58,837 bases of DNA, taken from Anaeromicrobium sediminis (GTDB lineage: Bacteria; Bacillota; Clostridia; Peptostreptococcales; Thermotaleaceae). Position numbers and translations under genes: made by a program. The notes under the pieces are model-generated. The model made no database searches and was not told the DNA's origin. It saw nothing but the letters and a program-made list of their open reading frames with translations. Shown one piece after another: positions 28,028 to 35,876 of this stretch. The stretch's first letter is position 1. Each line of letters begins with the position of its first letter. Location of the stretch: the NCBI RefSeq assembly GCF_002270055.1, contig NZ_NIBG01000014.1, forward strand, positions 46,346-105,182, written 5' to 3'.

Positions 28028-30322
28028 ATGGATTTTGTAAGTAAATCAGTAAAAAAAATAGATGGAATGGATATAGCCACAGGGAAGCCCTTGTATACAG
28101 ATGATTTATGCCATAATCCTCTAGTAATAAAAATATTAAGAAGTCCCCATGCCTTTGGAAAAATAATTAATATAGATACAAAAAAGGCAAAGACTTTGCC
28201 TGGAGTAGAATGTATCTTTACCCATGAAGATGTTCCTAAAGAAAGATTTACTTTAGCTGGACAATCTTATCCAGAGCCATCTCCCTATGATCGATTAATA
28301 TTAGATGAATATGTTAGGTATGTAGGTGATGAAGTTGCCATAGTAGCTGCTGTAGATGAAAAAACAGCCCTACGCGCCATGAAGTTAATAAAAGTAGATT
28401 ATGAAGTATTTGAACCAGTTATTGATTTTGAAGAAGCTCATACTCATGGTTCTACAATCCATCCAGAAGATGATTTAAAAGTGAATTTTCCCATAGGTAC
28501 AGATACGGATAACAACATTGCTGCATCCTATGAAGTATATACGGGAAATGTGGAAGAAGAATTAGAGAAAAGTGAAGTTATTATAGAAAAGTCCTATTAT
28601 ACTCAAGCTCAAGCCCACGGCATGATGGAGACCTATAGAGCTTACTCTTATATGGATCATAATAATAGACTTACCATAGTAAGCTCCACCCAAATTCCAT
28701 TTCACGTAAGAAGAATTGTGGCTAAGGCTTTACAAATTCCTCAAAGTAAAATACGTGTTATAAAACCTCGAATAGGTGGAGGCTTTGGTGGGAAACAAAC
28801 AGCATCTGTAGAAATTTTTCCTGCACTAGTTACTTTAAAGACTGGAAAAGCTGCCAAAATAGTTTATGACAGAAAAGAAACCTTTAGTTGTTCTACAGCT
28901 CGTCACCCTATGAAGATGACTGTAAAAATAGGAGCCGATACGGATGGTACTATTAATGTAATAGACATAAAGGCCTTGTCTGATACGGGAGCATATGGTG
29001 AGCATGCTTGGACCGTATTTAGTGTGGCAGGTAATAAGGTCCTCCCCCTATACAACAAGGCTAAAGCCTTAAGATACGGTGGAAATGTATTATATACAAA
29101 TAAAATGCCATCAGGAGCATTAAGAGGTTATGGAGTTACTCAAGGTATATTCTCCCTAGAATCTGCCATAAACGAGTTAGCCTCTCAATTAAATATGGAC
29201 CCTACTATCCTTAGGGAAAAAAATCTCATACGAGAAGGAGATTCGCACCCTCTATTATGTGGTTCTACAGATAATAACCCTGTCACTTTAACTAGCTGTA
29301 CTCTACATGAATGTATTAGACGAGGTAAAGAATTAATCAAATGGGATGAAAAATACCCTGCTCAAGTAATTAGTGATTCTAAAGTTAGAGGAGTAGGTAT
29401 GGCAATTACCATGCAAGGATCTGGTATAGCTAATATTGATACGGCATCTGCCCTTATTAAATTAAATGACAATGGTTTTTACACCCTTTTGTTGGGATCT
29501 ACAGATATGGGTACTGGTTGTGATACTATCCTTTGTCAAATGGCAGCAGAAGTTTTAAGTACAGACATGGATAAAATAATTGTTCATTCTGCCGATACGG
29601 ATATATCACCTTATGATACGGGTTCTTATGCTTCTAGTACTACCTATGTTACAGGTAATGCAGTTATAAAGGCTGCCACAGACTTAAAGGAACAAATACT
29701 AAAGGTGGGAGCAGAATATTTATATGAATCTGTAGAAAATGTATCCTTTGACGGAATTTATGTAAAAACTAATTCAGGCAAAGAAATATCTTTAGATGAA
29801 ATAAGCCAAAATCTAGCGTTAGGACCACAGGGTGAAACTTTAATGGGAAAGGGCACCTTTGGCGGGGACACAAGCCCTCCTCCTTTTATAGCAGGTTTTT
29901 GTGAAGTTGAAGTTGATAAGGAAACGGGAAAAATAGATTTAATAGATTATGTGGCCGTAGTAGATTGTGGTACTGTAATAAATCCAAACCTCGCTCGCAT
30001 TCAGGTAGAAGGCGGAATAGTACAAGGTATTGGTATGGCCATGTATGAAAATGTAGCCCATGCCAAGAATGGACAAATGATTACAAACACTTTCATGCAA
30101 TATAAAATCCCATGTCGAAAGGATATAGGGAACATTACAGTTGATTTTCAGAGCAGTTATGAACCTACAGGGCCCTTTGGTGCTAAGTCCATAGGTGAAG
30201 TAGTAATAAATACTCCTCCACCAGCCATAGCCCATGCCGTATATAACGCAGTAGGTGTTAATGTCAGAAGTTTACCTATTACACCAGAGAAAGTATTAAT
30301 GGGAATATTAGAGAATAAATAA
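28028..30322 (+). CDS. xdhA: Molybdenum hydroxylase large (molybdopterin) subunit, xanthine dehydrogenase type
   Basis: Catalytic subunit (764 aa) that hydroxylates purines at the molybdenum site. It has the N-terminal a/b hammerhead domain (LVIKILRSPHAFGKI) and the cofactor-binding stretches RIGGGFGGKQ (about 250) and GALRGYGVTQ (near 360). The C-terminal catalytic Glu is in SIGEVVINTPPPA. The family covers many substrates. Xanthine or hypoxanthine is inferred from the neighbouring xpt, the permease and the guanine riboswitch. Clostridial members often carry a labile selenium ligand, which cannot be read from sequence. No cofactor-insertion gene is nearby. Confidence 0.9.
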   Translation: MDFVSKSVKKIDGMDIATGKPLYTDDLCHNPLVIKILRSPHAFGKIINIDTKKAKTLPGVECIFTHEDVPKERFTLAGQSYPEPSPYDRLILDEYVRYVGDEVAIVAAVDEKTALRAMKLIKVDYEVFEPVIDFEEAHTHGSTIHPEDDLKVNFPIGTDTDNNIAASYEVYTGNVEEELEKSEVIIEKSYYTQAQAHGMMETYRAYSYMDHNNRLTIVSSTQIPFHVRRIVAKALQIPQSKIRVIKPRIGGGFGGKQTASVEIFPALVTLKTGKAAKIVYDRKETFSCSTARHPMKMTVKIGADTDGTINVIDIKALSDTGAYGEHAWTVFSVAGNKVLPLYNKAKALRYGGNVLYTNKMPSGALRGYGVTQGIFSLESAINELASQLNMDPTILREKNLIREGDSHPLLCGSTDNNPVTLTSCTLHECIRRGKELIKWDEKYPAQVISDSKVRGVGMAITMQGSGIANIDTASALIKLNDNGFYTLLLGSTDMGTGCDTILCQMAAEVLSTDMDKIIVHSADTDISPYDTGSYASSTTYVTGNAVIKAATDLKEQILKVGAEYLYESVENVSFDGIYVKTNSGKEISLDEISQNLALGPQGETLMGKGTFGGDTSPPPFIAGFCEVEVDKETGKIDLIDYVAVVDCGTVINPNLARIQVEGGIVQGIGMAMYENVAHAKNGQMITNTFMQYKIPCRKDIGNITVDFQSSYEPTGPFGAKSIGEVVINTPPPAIAHAVYNAVGVNVRSLPITPEKVLMGILENK

Positions 30323-30340
30323 CTAATTGGAGGACTAGAT

Positions 30341-30910
30341 ATGGAAAGTTTAAAGAATAAAATAAGAAAAGAAGGAAAAGTATTATCTGAAACCGTATTG
30401 AAGGTAGATTGTTTTTTAAATCATCAAATAGATTCTAAATTCATGTTAGATATGGGAAAAGAGTTTGCCCGTCTATATAAAGATAAAGAAATAACTAAAA
30501 TAGTGACCATAGAAACTTCTGGTATAGCCCCTGCTGTAGCTGCTGGTATATACTTAGATGTTCCCGTAGTCTTTGCTAAAAAAAGTACTTCTTCCACTTT
30601 AAATAATGACACTTATTCTAGGGAGGTTAAATCCTTTACTAAAAATAAAGTATATAATATATTAATTGCTAAAGAATTTTTAAATCCTAATGATAAAGTA
30701 TTAGTTATAGATGATTTCTTAGCCTATGGAAACGCCCTAGTTGGCCTTAATGAGATTATAGAGGAGAGTGGAGCTACTGTAGTAGGTGCTGGAATAGTTA
30801 TTGAAAAGGGATTCCAACCTGGAGGAAAGGAATTAAGGCAATCAGGCCTTAGGGTAGAATCATTGGCTATTATTGAAAGTATGAATGAAAATGGTATAAT
30901 ATTTGGATAA
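30341..30910 (+). CDS. xpt: Xanthine phosphoribosyltransferase
   Basis: Salvages xanthine to XMP with PRPP (189 aa, the usual Xpt length). The PRPP-binding motif VLVIDDFLAYGNA is at about 124-136; KEFARLYKDKEITKIVTIETSGIAPA is the N-terminal purine PRT block. It starts at ATG 30341 after TTGGAGGACTAGAT, 18 nt past the xdhA stop, so it probably belongs to the same transcript. In many Firmicutes xpt pairs with pbuX behind a guanine riboswitch; here a molybdenum hydroxylase has been placed between them. Confidence 0.93.
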   Translation: MESLKNKIRKEGKVLSETVLKVDCFLNHQIDSKFMLDMGKEFARLYKDKEITKIVTIETSGIAPAVAAGIYLDVPVVFAKKSTSSTLNNDTYSREVKSFTKNKVYNILIAKEFLNPNDKVLVIDDFLAYGNALVGLNEIIEESGATVVGAGIVIEKGFQPGGKELRQSGLRVESLAIIESMNENGIIFG

Positions 30911-31066
30911 AAATGTATACCATATTTATTTTTTAAAAATTTTTCCATTTTATATAAGAGCTAATATATAATACTATGAGTTTCCTATTAATGAGTTTTT
31001 TAACATGGATATATAATAAAAAAAAGATGCATTATAAATATATCCTTTAAAATTAGGAGGCTTTTT

Positions 31067-31240
31067 ATGAGAATTAGAGAAGGTTTAATTCCAACACTTC
31101 TAGGTACTGCTGTAACTGCAACAGGTGCAGCTTTAGCCATGAATTCAAAAAAGAAAGATGATAAGGTAGGTTGGGGTCTTATGGGATTAGGAATAGCCCA
31201 TATAGCTCTAGGTGCTATCGATTTAGTAGAACACAAATAA
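31067..31240 (+). CDS. Small two-hydrophobic-segment membrane protein of unknown function
   Basis: A 57-residue ORF with a strong start context (TTAGGAGGCTTTTTATG) and its own terminator. The sequence has two apolar, glycine-rich stretches (LIPTLLGTAVTATGAALAM and GWGLMGLGIAHIALGAIDLV) separated by a charged NSKKKDDK turn, consistent with a helical hairpin in the membrane. It is not recognised. It stands alone between xpt and the ybaK-like gene. It could be a membrane regulator, a stress peptide or an assembly factor; nothing specific points to one. Confidence 0.7.
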   Translation: MRIREGLIPTLLGTAVTATGAALAMNSKKKDDKVGWGLMGLGIAHIALGAIDLVEHK

Positions 31241-31246
31241 TTTTTT

Positions 31247-31274
31247 AGTGCATGGCAACATGCACTATTTTTTT
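31247..31274 (+). terminator. Terminator of the 57-residue gene
   Basis: A perfect 8-bp stem AGTGCATG / CATGCACT with loop GCAA, then a T-run. Confidence 0.88.
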
Positions 31275-31357
31275 ACGCTATAGGAAATTATAAATTTTGA
31301 AAACTGTGAATAAGTAAAAAAATAAGGGGTTGTAGGGGAAAATTCCCCTGCCTCTTT

Positions 31358-31440
31358 GAAGGAGGGTGCTCAGCAACTTCAGTTGCGTCGAAGGGAACCA
31401 TAGGGTTCCATAGCGAAGTGTACGAAGTATGCCTTTTTTA
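31358..31440 (+). repeat. Three-hairpin structured repeat, copy 2
   Basis: Hairpins at 31373-31386 (GCAACTTCAGTTGC), 31394-31409 (GGAACCATAGGGTTCC) and 31418-31432 (GTGTACGAAGTATGC), followed by CCTTTTTT. It is the counterpart of 1-96, with matching cores (GGGAACCATAGG, TTCCATA, CGAA) and covarying arms. An AGGGGAA/TTCCCCT hairpin just upstream (31334-31349) may belong to it. It lies in a 289-nt gap before the ybaK-like gene. Confidence 0.62.
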
Positions 31441-31529
31441 TCTTTTTTGCCTTGCTTTTTTGTAAATTTATGGTATTATAGTTTAAAAATTCAGTTTATT
31501 ACAAAAGTTGTTTTAAGGGGATGTTGAAA

Positions 31530-31988
31530 ATGAGTATTGAAAGTGTACGCCATTTTTTTGAAGAGAGAAACTTAAATTATCCAATCTATGAATTGGAAGA
31601 AAGTACTGCCACAGTAGAATTAGCAGCAAATGCCCATGGAGTAGAACCTGCTAGAATTGCTAAGACCCTAGCTTGCCATACTAAAGAGGATAAGATTATA
31701 TTAGTAATGTGTGGGGACGATAAGTTAGATAATAAAAAGTTTAAAAATATATTTAAATGCAAATGTAAATTTTTGAATTTTGATGAAGTACTAGAGTTTA
31801 CTGGACATGCCGTAGGAGGAGTTTGTCCCTTTGGTTTAAAAACTCCTATGAAGATTTACTTAGATGAAAGGATTAAGGAGTTTGACTACGTCCTACCTGC
31901 CGCTGGCTCTTCTAATTCAGCTGTAAGAATTACACCCGAACAATTAGAAAGTATTACTAATGCCACATGGGTAGATGTGAGAAAATAA
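31530..31988 (+). CDS. YbaK/ProX-type aminoacyl-tRNA deacylase (EbsC family)
   Basis: A 152-residue trans-editing domain protein that hydrolyses mischarged tRNA, in the YbaK (Cys-tRNA(Pro)) / ProX (Ala-tRNA(Pro)) superfamily. The family signature GGVCPFGL is present at about 105-112, and PAAGSSNSAVRITPEQLE near the C-terminus is typical. The ATG at 31530 is chosen because AAGGGG sits 9 nt upstream; the ATG at 31521 is too close. It is monocistronic, and the exact tRNA substrate cannot be told. Confidence 0.85.
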   Translation: MSIESVRHFFEERNLNYPIYELEESTATVELAANAHGVEPARIAKTLACHTKEDKIILVMCGDDKLDNKKFKNIFKCKCKFLNFDEVLEFTGHAVGGVCPFGLKTPMKIYLDERIKEFDYVLPAAGSSNSAVRITPEQLESITNATWVDVRK

Positions 31989-32017
31989 AAAAGTCAATTT
32001 TAAAATTGACTTTTTTT
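31987..32017. terminator. Bidirectional terminator between ybaK-like gene and dppF
   Basis: Stem AAAAAAGTCAATTT / AAATTGACTTTTTT with TA loop; convergent genes end on either side (31988 and 32020). Confidence 0.88.
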
Positions 32018-32019
32018 AT

Positions 32020-32988
32020 TTACCCTAAATTTCTTGCAAAGTGACATGCCACATAATGGCCTGGTTCTATCTCATTGAGGCCTGGTGTTTGTGATTTGCA
32101 TATGTCTTTACAATGTCTACAGCGTCCACTAAACCTACATCCCTCTGGTGGATTTACAGGACTTGGTACATCTCCCTCTAATATGATTCTTTCCCTTTTC
32201 ATATCTACCTTTGGAATAGGAATGGCAGACAATAAAGCTTGAGTATAAGGATGAAGTGGGTCTTTAAATATGGTTTTATAATCAGTAAGTTCTACTATTT
32301 TACCTAGATACATTACGGCTATCCTATCACTTACATGCTTTACTACACTTAGATTGTGAGCTATAAACAAATAGGTTAATCCTAATTCCTTTTGAAGGTT
32401 ATGCATTAGATTTAATATTTGAGCTTGAATACATACATCCAGGGCAGATACGGGCTCATCTTGTACTATAAACTCAGGATTTAAAGCCAATGCCCTAGCT
32501 ATACCAACCCTTTGTCTACGGCCTCCATCTAACTCATGGGGGTATGCATTTATAAGTCTAGAGGATAAGCCTACTATATCCATAAGTTCTTCAATCCTAT
32601 TACTCAGCTGAATCTTATTTTTATAGGCCTTATTAACATAAAGAGGTTCTGAAATAAGTTCTGATACACTAAGTCTTGGATTTAAACAAGAATAGGGATC
32701 TTGAAAAACTATTTGAGCATTTTTTCTAAATTCTTTCATCTTTCCCTTATTAAAATCAAGTACATTTTTCCCCTTATATATTACCTCTCCACTAGTAGCC
32801 TCAAGTAATCTTATTATCAATCTTCCTGTAGTAGATTTACCACATCCAGATTCACCTACAAGGCCTAATGTTTCTCCTTTGTTTATAAAGAAATTCACAT
32901 CATCCACTGCATGTAGTAATCCTTTTTTAGTCTTAAAATATTTTTTTAGGCCCTTTACTTCTATAAGTTTTTCTCCTACTTGTACCAT
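32020..32988 (-). CDS. Peptide ABC transporter ATP-binding protein, DppF type
   Basis: The last gene of the second peptide transporter operon (322 aa). Walker A GESGCGKST, Walker B FIVQDEPVSALD, and switch His in FIAHNLSVV. The signature motif is LDGGRRQRVGIARAL instead of the common SGGQRQR, so the conserved Ser is Asp; the Walker B Cys is Gln. This LDGG variant is a known subtype in peptide importer DppF proteins, so it may well be functional. A Cys-rich C-terminal tail (CRFSGRCRHCKDIC) is retained. Confidence 0.92.
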   Translation of the reverse strand: MVQVGEKLIEVKGLKKYFKTKKGLLHAVDDVNFFINKGETLGLVGESGCGKSTTGRLIIRLLEATSGEVIYKGKNVLDFNKGKMKEFRKNAQIVFQDPYSCLNPRLSVSELISEPLYVNKAYKNKIQLSNRIEELMDIVGLSSRLINAYPHELDGGRRQRVGIARALALNPEFIVQDEPVSALDVCIQAQILNLMHNLQKELGLTYLFIAHNLSVVKHVSDRIAVMYLGKIVELTDYKTIFKDPLHPYTQALLSAIPIPKVDMKRERIILEGDVPSPVNPPEGCRFSGRCRHCKDICKSQTPGLNEIEPGHYVACHFARNLG

Positions 32989-32996
32989 ATTATCAC

Positions 32997-33971
32997 CTAC
33001 TCTTTTCCTTCAAATAAAAAACATGCCGCAAAATGCCCATTACTTATCTCCCTCATTTTAGGCTTTTCACAACTACATATATCCATAGCCTTTTCACATC
33101 GAGGGTGAAATGCACATCCCCTTGGTAAATTAGTAGGGTCTGGCAACACTCCACTTATAACATGTAATTCCTCTTGTTCTGCATCCAAATCGGGGATGGA
33201 GTTAAAAAGGCCTAGTGTATAAGGGTGAAGTGGATTTTCATATAGATTTTTCACATTTGTATACTCTACTACACGACCTGCATACATGATAGCCACTTGA
33301 TCACAAATCTCAGCTACTACTCCTAAGTCGTGGGTAATTAAAATCATAGAGGTTTTATATTCTTCTTTTAATTCTTTCATAAGTTCTAAAACTTGAGCCT
33401 GAATAGTAACATCTAAGGCCGTTGTAGGCTCATCTGCTATTATTAATGATGGATTACAAGCAAGGGCTATGGCTATTACTACCCTTTGTTTCATTCCACC
33501 ACTAAATTGATGGGGATAATCATGGGCTCGTTCTTTTCTTATTCCCACTTTTTCAAGCATTTCCTCTGCACTCTTAAATGCTTCCTTCCTGTTTACATTT
33601 TTATGTAGTTCAATCATCTCTGCAATTTGGTCGCCTACAGTCATAACTGGATTTAAGGATGTCATAGGATCTTGAAATATCATGGCAATTTGTTCACCCC
33701 TAATATTTCTCATTTCGTCTTGAGATTTTTCTAACAGGTTTTCGTTTTGAAAGAAAATTTCCCCCTCTACAATTTCCCCAGGAGGATTTGGTACCAATCT
33801 CATTATTCCTAGAGCTGTAGTAGTTTTACCAGCACCAGTCTCCCCTACAAATCCTAAATTTTGTCCCTTTCCTAGATGTAGATTTAATCCCTCAACAGCA
33901 TGGACAATACCTTCATCAGTTTTATATTGTATAGATAAATCTCTTATATCTAATAATTTTTCGCCACTCAT
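32997..33971 (-). CDS. Peptide ABC transporter ATP-binding protein, DppD type
   Basis: ATPase partner (324 aa from chosen start) of the DppF-type subunit. Walker A GETGAGKTT, signature FSGGMKQRVVIAIAL, Walker B LIIADEPTTALD, and LITHDLGVV. Cys-rich C-terminus (GCAFHPRCEKAMDIC). ATG 33971 (MSGEKLL) is preceded by AAGGGAGGACAATTAT; the ORF extends upstream without a ribosome site. It ends 8 nt before the DppF-type gene starts. Confidence 0.93.
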   Translation of the reverse strand: MSGEKLLDIRDLSIQYKTDEGIVHAVEGLNLHLGKGQNLGFVGETGAGKTTTALGIMRLVPNPPGEIVEGEIFFQNENLLEKSQDEMRNIRGEQIAMIFQDPMTSLNPVMTVGDQIAEMIELHKNVNRKEAFKSAEEMLEKVGIRKERAHDYPHQFSGGMKQRVVIAIALACNPSLIIADEPTTALDVTIQAQVLELMKELKEEYKTSMILITHDLGVVAEICDQVAIMYAGRVVEYTNVKNLYENPLHPYTLGLFNSIPDLDAEQEELHVISGVLPDPTNLPRGCAFHPRCEKAMDICSCEKPKMREISNGHFAACFLFEGKE

Positions 33972-33990
33972 ATAATTGTCCTCCCTTACG

Positions 33991-34869
33991 TTAATTTCTA
34001 AGCTTAGGATCCAATGCATCCCTTAGACCATCTCCTAAAAAGTTAAGGGCTAATATGGTAATCATAATAGCTAAACCTGGAAATAAAGTCATATAAGCAT
34101 AATCTCTAATATAGAGACGTCCACCAGATAACATGGCCCCCCATTCCGGAGTAGGTGGTTGAATTCCTAAGCCTATAAAACTAAGGCCTGCTGCTGTTAA
34201 TATGGCAAAAGCCACACCTAAAGTGGCCTGTACTATTATAGGAGCTAAACAATTTGGCAATATATGTTTCATTATTATTCTAAAATCACTAGAACCAACA
34301 GATTTAGCCGCTTCTATATATTCCATTTCCCTAATAGTTAAAACGGATGCCCTAACTAATCTAGCATATCCTGGTATGGATGATATACCTACTGCTATCA
34401 TTAAGTTTCTAAGTCCTGGACCTAGAGATGCTGCTATGGATATGGCAAGTAATATGGATGGAATGGATAAAAGCACGTCCATAGATCTCATAATCACATT
34501 ATCAATTCTTCCTCCATAATAGCCTGATATGGCTCCAAGTAACCCACCTATTATAAGGGAAATGCTAACGGCTAAAAATCCTACACTTAAAGATATTCTT
34601 GAACCCCAAATCATTCTACTAAATATATCCCTGCCGAACTCATCTGTTCCAAATAAGTGTTCCTTTGATGGACTTTGAAAAGCATTTTCTAAATCCTGAG
34701 CATCATATTCATAGGGAGATATGATTGGAGCACAAAGTGCAGATAAGACTAATATTACTATCATTCCTAGACCAATCATGGCAAGTTTACTTCTTCTTAA
34801 CCTTTTTAATGCTTCCATAGAATTACTTTTCTTCTTTTTAGGTTTATTAAGTTTTATATCTATAGCCAC
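33991..34869 (-). CDS. Peptide ABC transporter permease, DppC type
   Basis: Second permease subunit (292 aa) with a Lys-rich N-terminal extension (KPKKKKSNSMEALKRLRRSKLA) before the first membrane helix and the EAA loop EYIEAAKSVGSSDFRIIMKH. It ends LRDALDPKLRN. GTG start at 34869 with TAAGGGAGGAGTATAAA upstream. It lies 14 nt after dppB. Confidence 0.92.
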   Translation of the reverse strand: MAIDIKLNKPKKKKSNSMEALKRLRRSKLAMIGLGMIVILVLSALCAPIISPYEYDAQDLENAFQSPSKEHLFGTDEFGRDIFSRMIWGSRISLSVGFLAVSISLIIGGLLGAISGYYGGRIDNVIMRSMDVLLSIPSILLAISIAASLGPGLRNLMIAVGISSIPGYARLVRASVLTIREMEYIEAAKSVGSSDFRIIMKHILPNCLAPIIVQATLGVAFAILTAAGLSFIGLGIQPPTPEWGAMLSGGRLYIRDYAYMTLFPGLAIMITILALNFLGDGLRDALDPKLRN

Positions 34870-34883
34870 TTTATACTCCTCCC

Positions 34884-35813
34884 TTAATGATATTGTGCCT
34901 TTATCCTAGGATCCACATATGCGTACAGTAAATCAACCATTAAATTTACAAAACTAAAGGCAACGGCAATATACAATACGCCTGCTTGAACTATAGGATA
35001 ATCTCTCATTTTTATGGACTCTACCATGAGTCTTCCTACTCCAGGTATGGAAAATATTACTTCTGTTAAAACAGCTCCTCCAAGTAAATATCCAAACTGA
35101 ACTCCAGCTACTGTTATTACTGGAATAAGAGCATTTCTTAGGGCATGCCTCATTATTACCTTACGTTCCCTTTGACCTTTAGCCCTAACAGTTCTTATGA
35201 AATCTTGCCTTATAACTTCAAGCATACTAGAACGAGTCATACGAGTAATAATGGCCACAGATTGAGCACCTAATACTACAGATGGTAATATCATATGTTT
35301 CACACTGTAAAAACCCGAAGAAGGTAGTAATCCGAGCTTAACAGAAAATAAGAGTATCATGAGTATACCTAGCCAAAATACGGGCATGGATATGCCTATC
35401 ATTGCAAATATTAGTACAATCGAATCAAAGGTTGAATATTGTTTTACGGCAGATATAATGCCAAAGGGAATACCCAATATGACGGCAATTACCATGGATA
35501 AAGCAGATAATTTTAAAGTGGTAGGAAATACATTCATTATTTCTTGTGATACAGGTCTTTTAGTTATATATGACCGACCCAAATCCTGTTCAAATACACC
35601 CTTGTACACATATCTTCCAAACTGAACAAAGAAAGGGTCATTAAGTCCCATCTCTTCTCGTAGTTTATCTACCGCTTCTTGGGGTGCTTGTTCTCCTAGA
35701 GCCATCCTTGCTGGATCTCCTGGAGTTATATGAAGCATGGTAAACACCACAAAGGTTACACCAATAAGTACTGGTAATAATAATGCAATTCTTCTTAGTA
35801 TGTATTTATGCAT
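34884..35813 (-). CDS. Peptide ABC transporter permease, DppB type
   Basis: First permease subunit (309 aa from chosen start): MHKYILRRIALLLPVLIGVTF followed by MLHITPGDPARMALG, the characteristic N-terminus. EAA loop DFIRTVRAKGQRERKVIMRH; ends AYVDPRIKAQYH. ATG 35813 is selected for its AAGGAGGTATATT; the open frame extends 13 codons upstream without a ribosome site. It lies between the binding-protein gene and dppC in the operon. Confidence 0.92.
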   Translation of the reverse strand: MHKYILRRIALLLPVLIGVTFVVFTMLHITPGDPARMALGEQAPQEAVDKLREEMGLNDPFFVQFGRYVYKGVFEQDLGRSYITKRPVSQEIMNVFPTTLKLSALSMVIAVILGIPFGIISAVKQYSTFDSIVLIFAMIGISMPVFWLGILMILLFSVKLGLLPSSGFYSVKHMILPSVVLGAQSVAIITRMTRSSMLEVIRQDFIRTVRAKGQRERKVIMRHALRNALIPVITVAGVQFGYLLGGAVLTEVIFSIPGVGRLMVESIKMRDYPIVQAGVLYIAVAFSFVNLMVDLLYAYVDPRIKAQYH

Positions 35814-35876
35814 AATATACCTCCTTATAAAGGCTATAAGAGATAAGAACACTAAAGTGTCCTTATCTCCTTTCCT

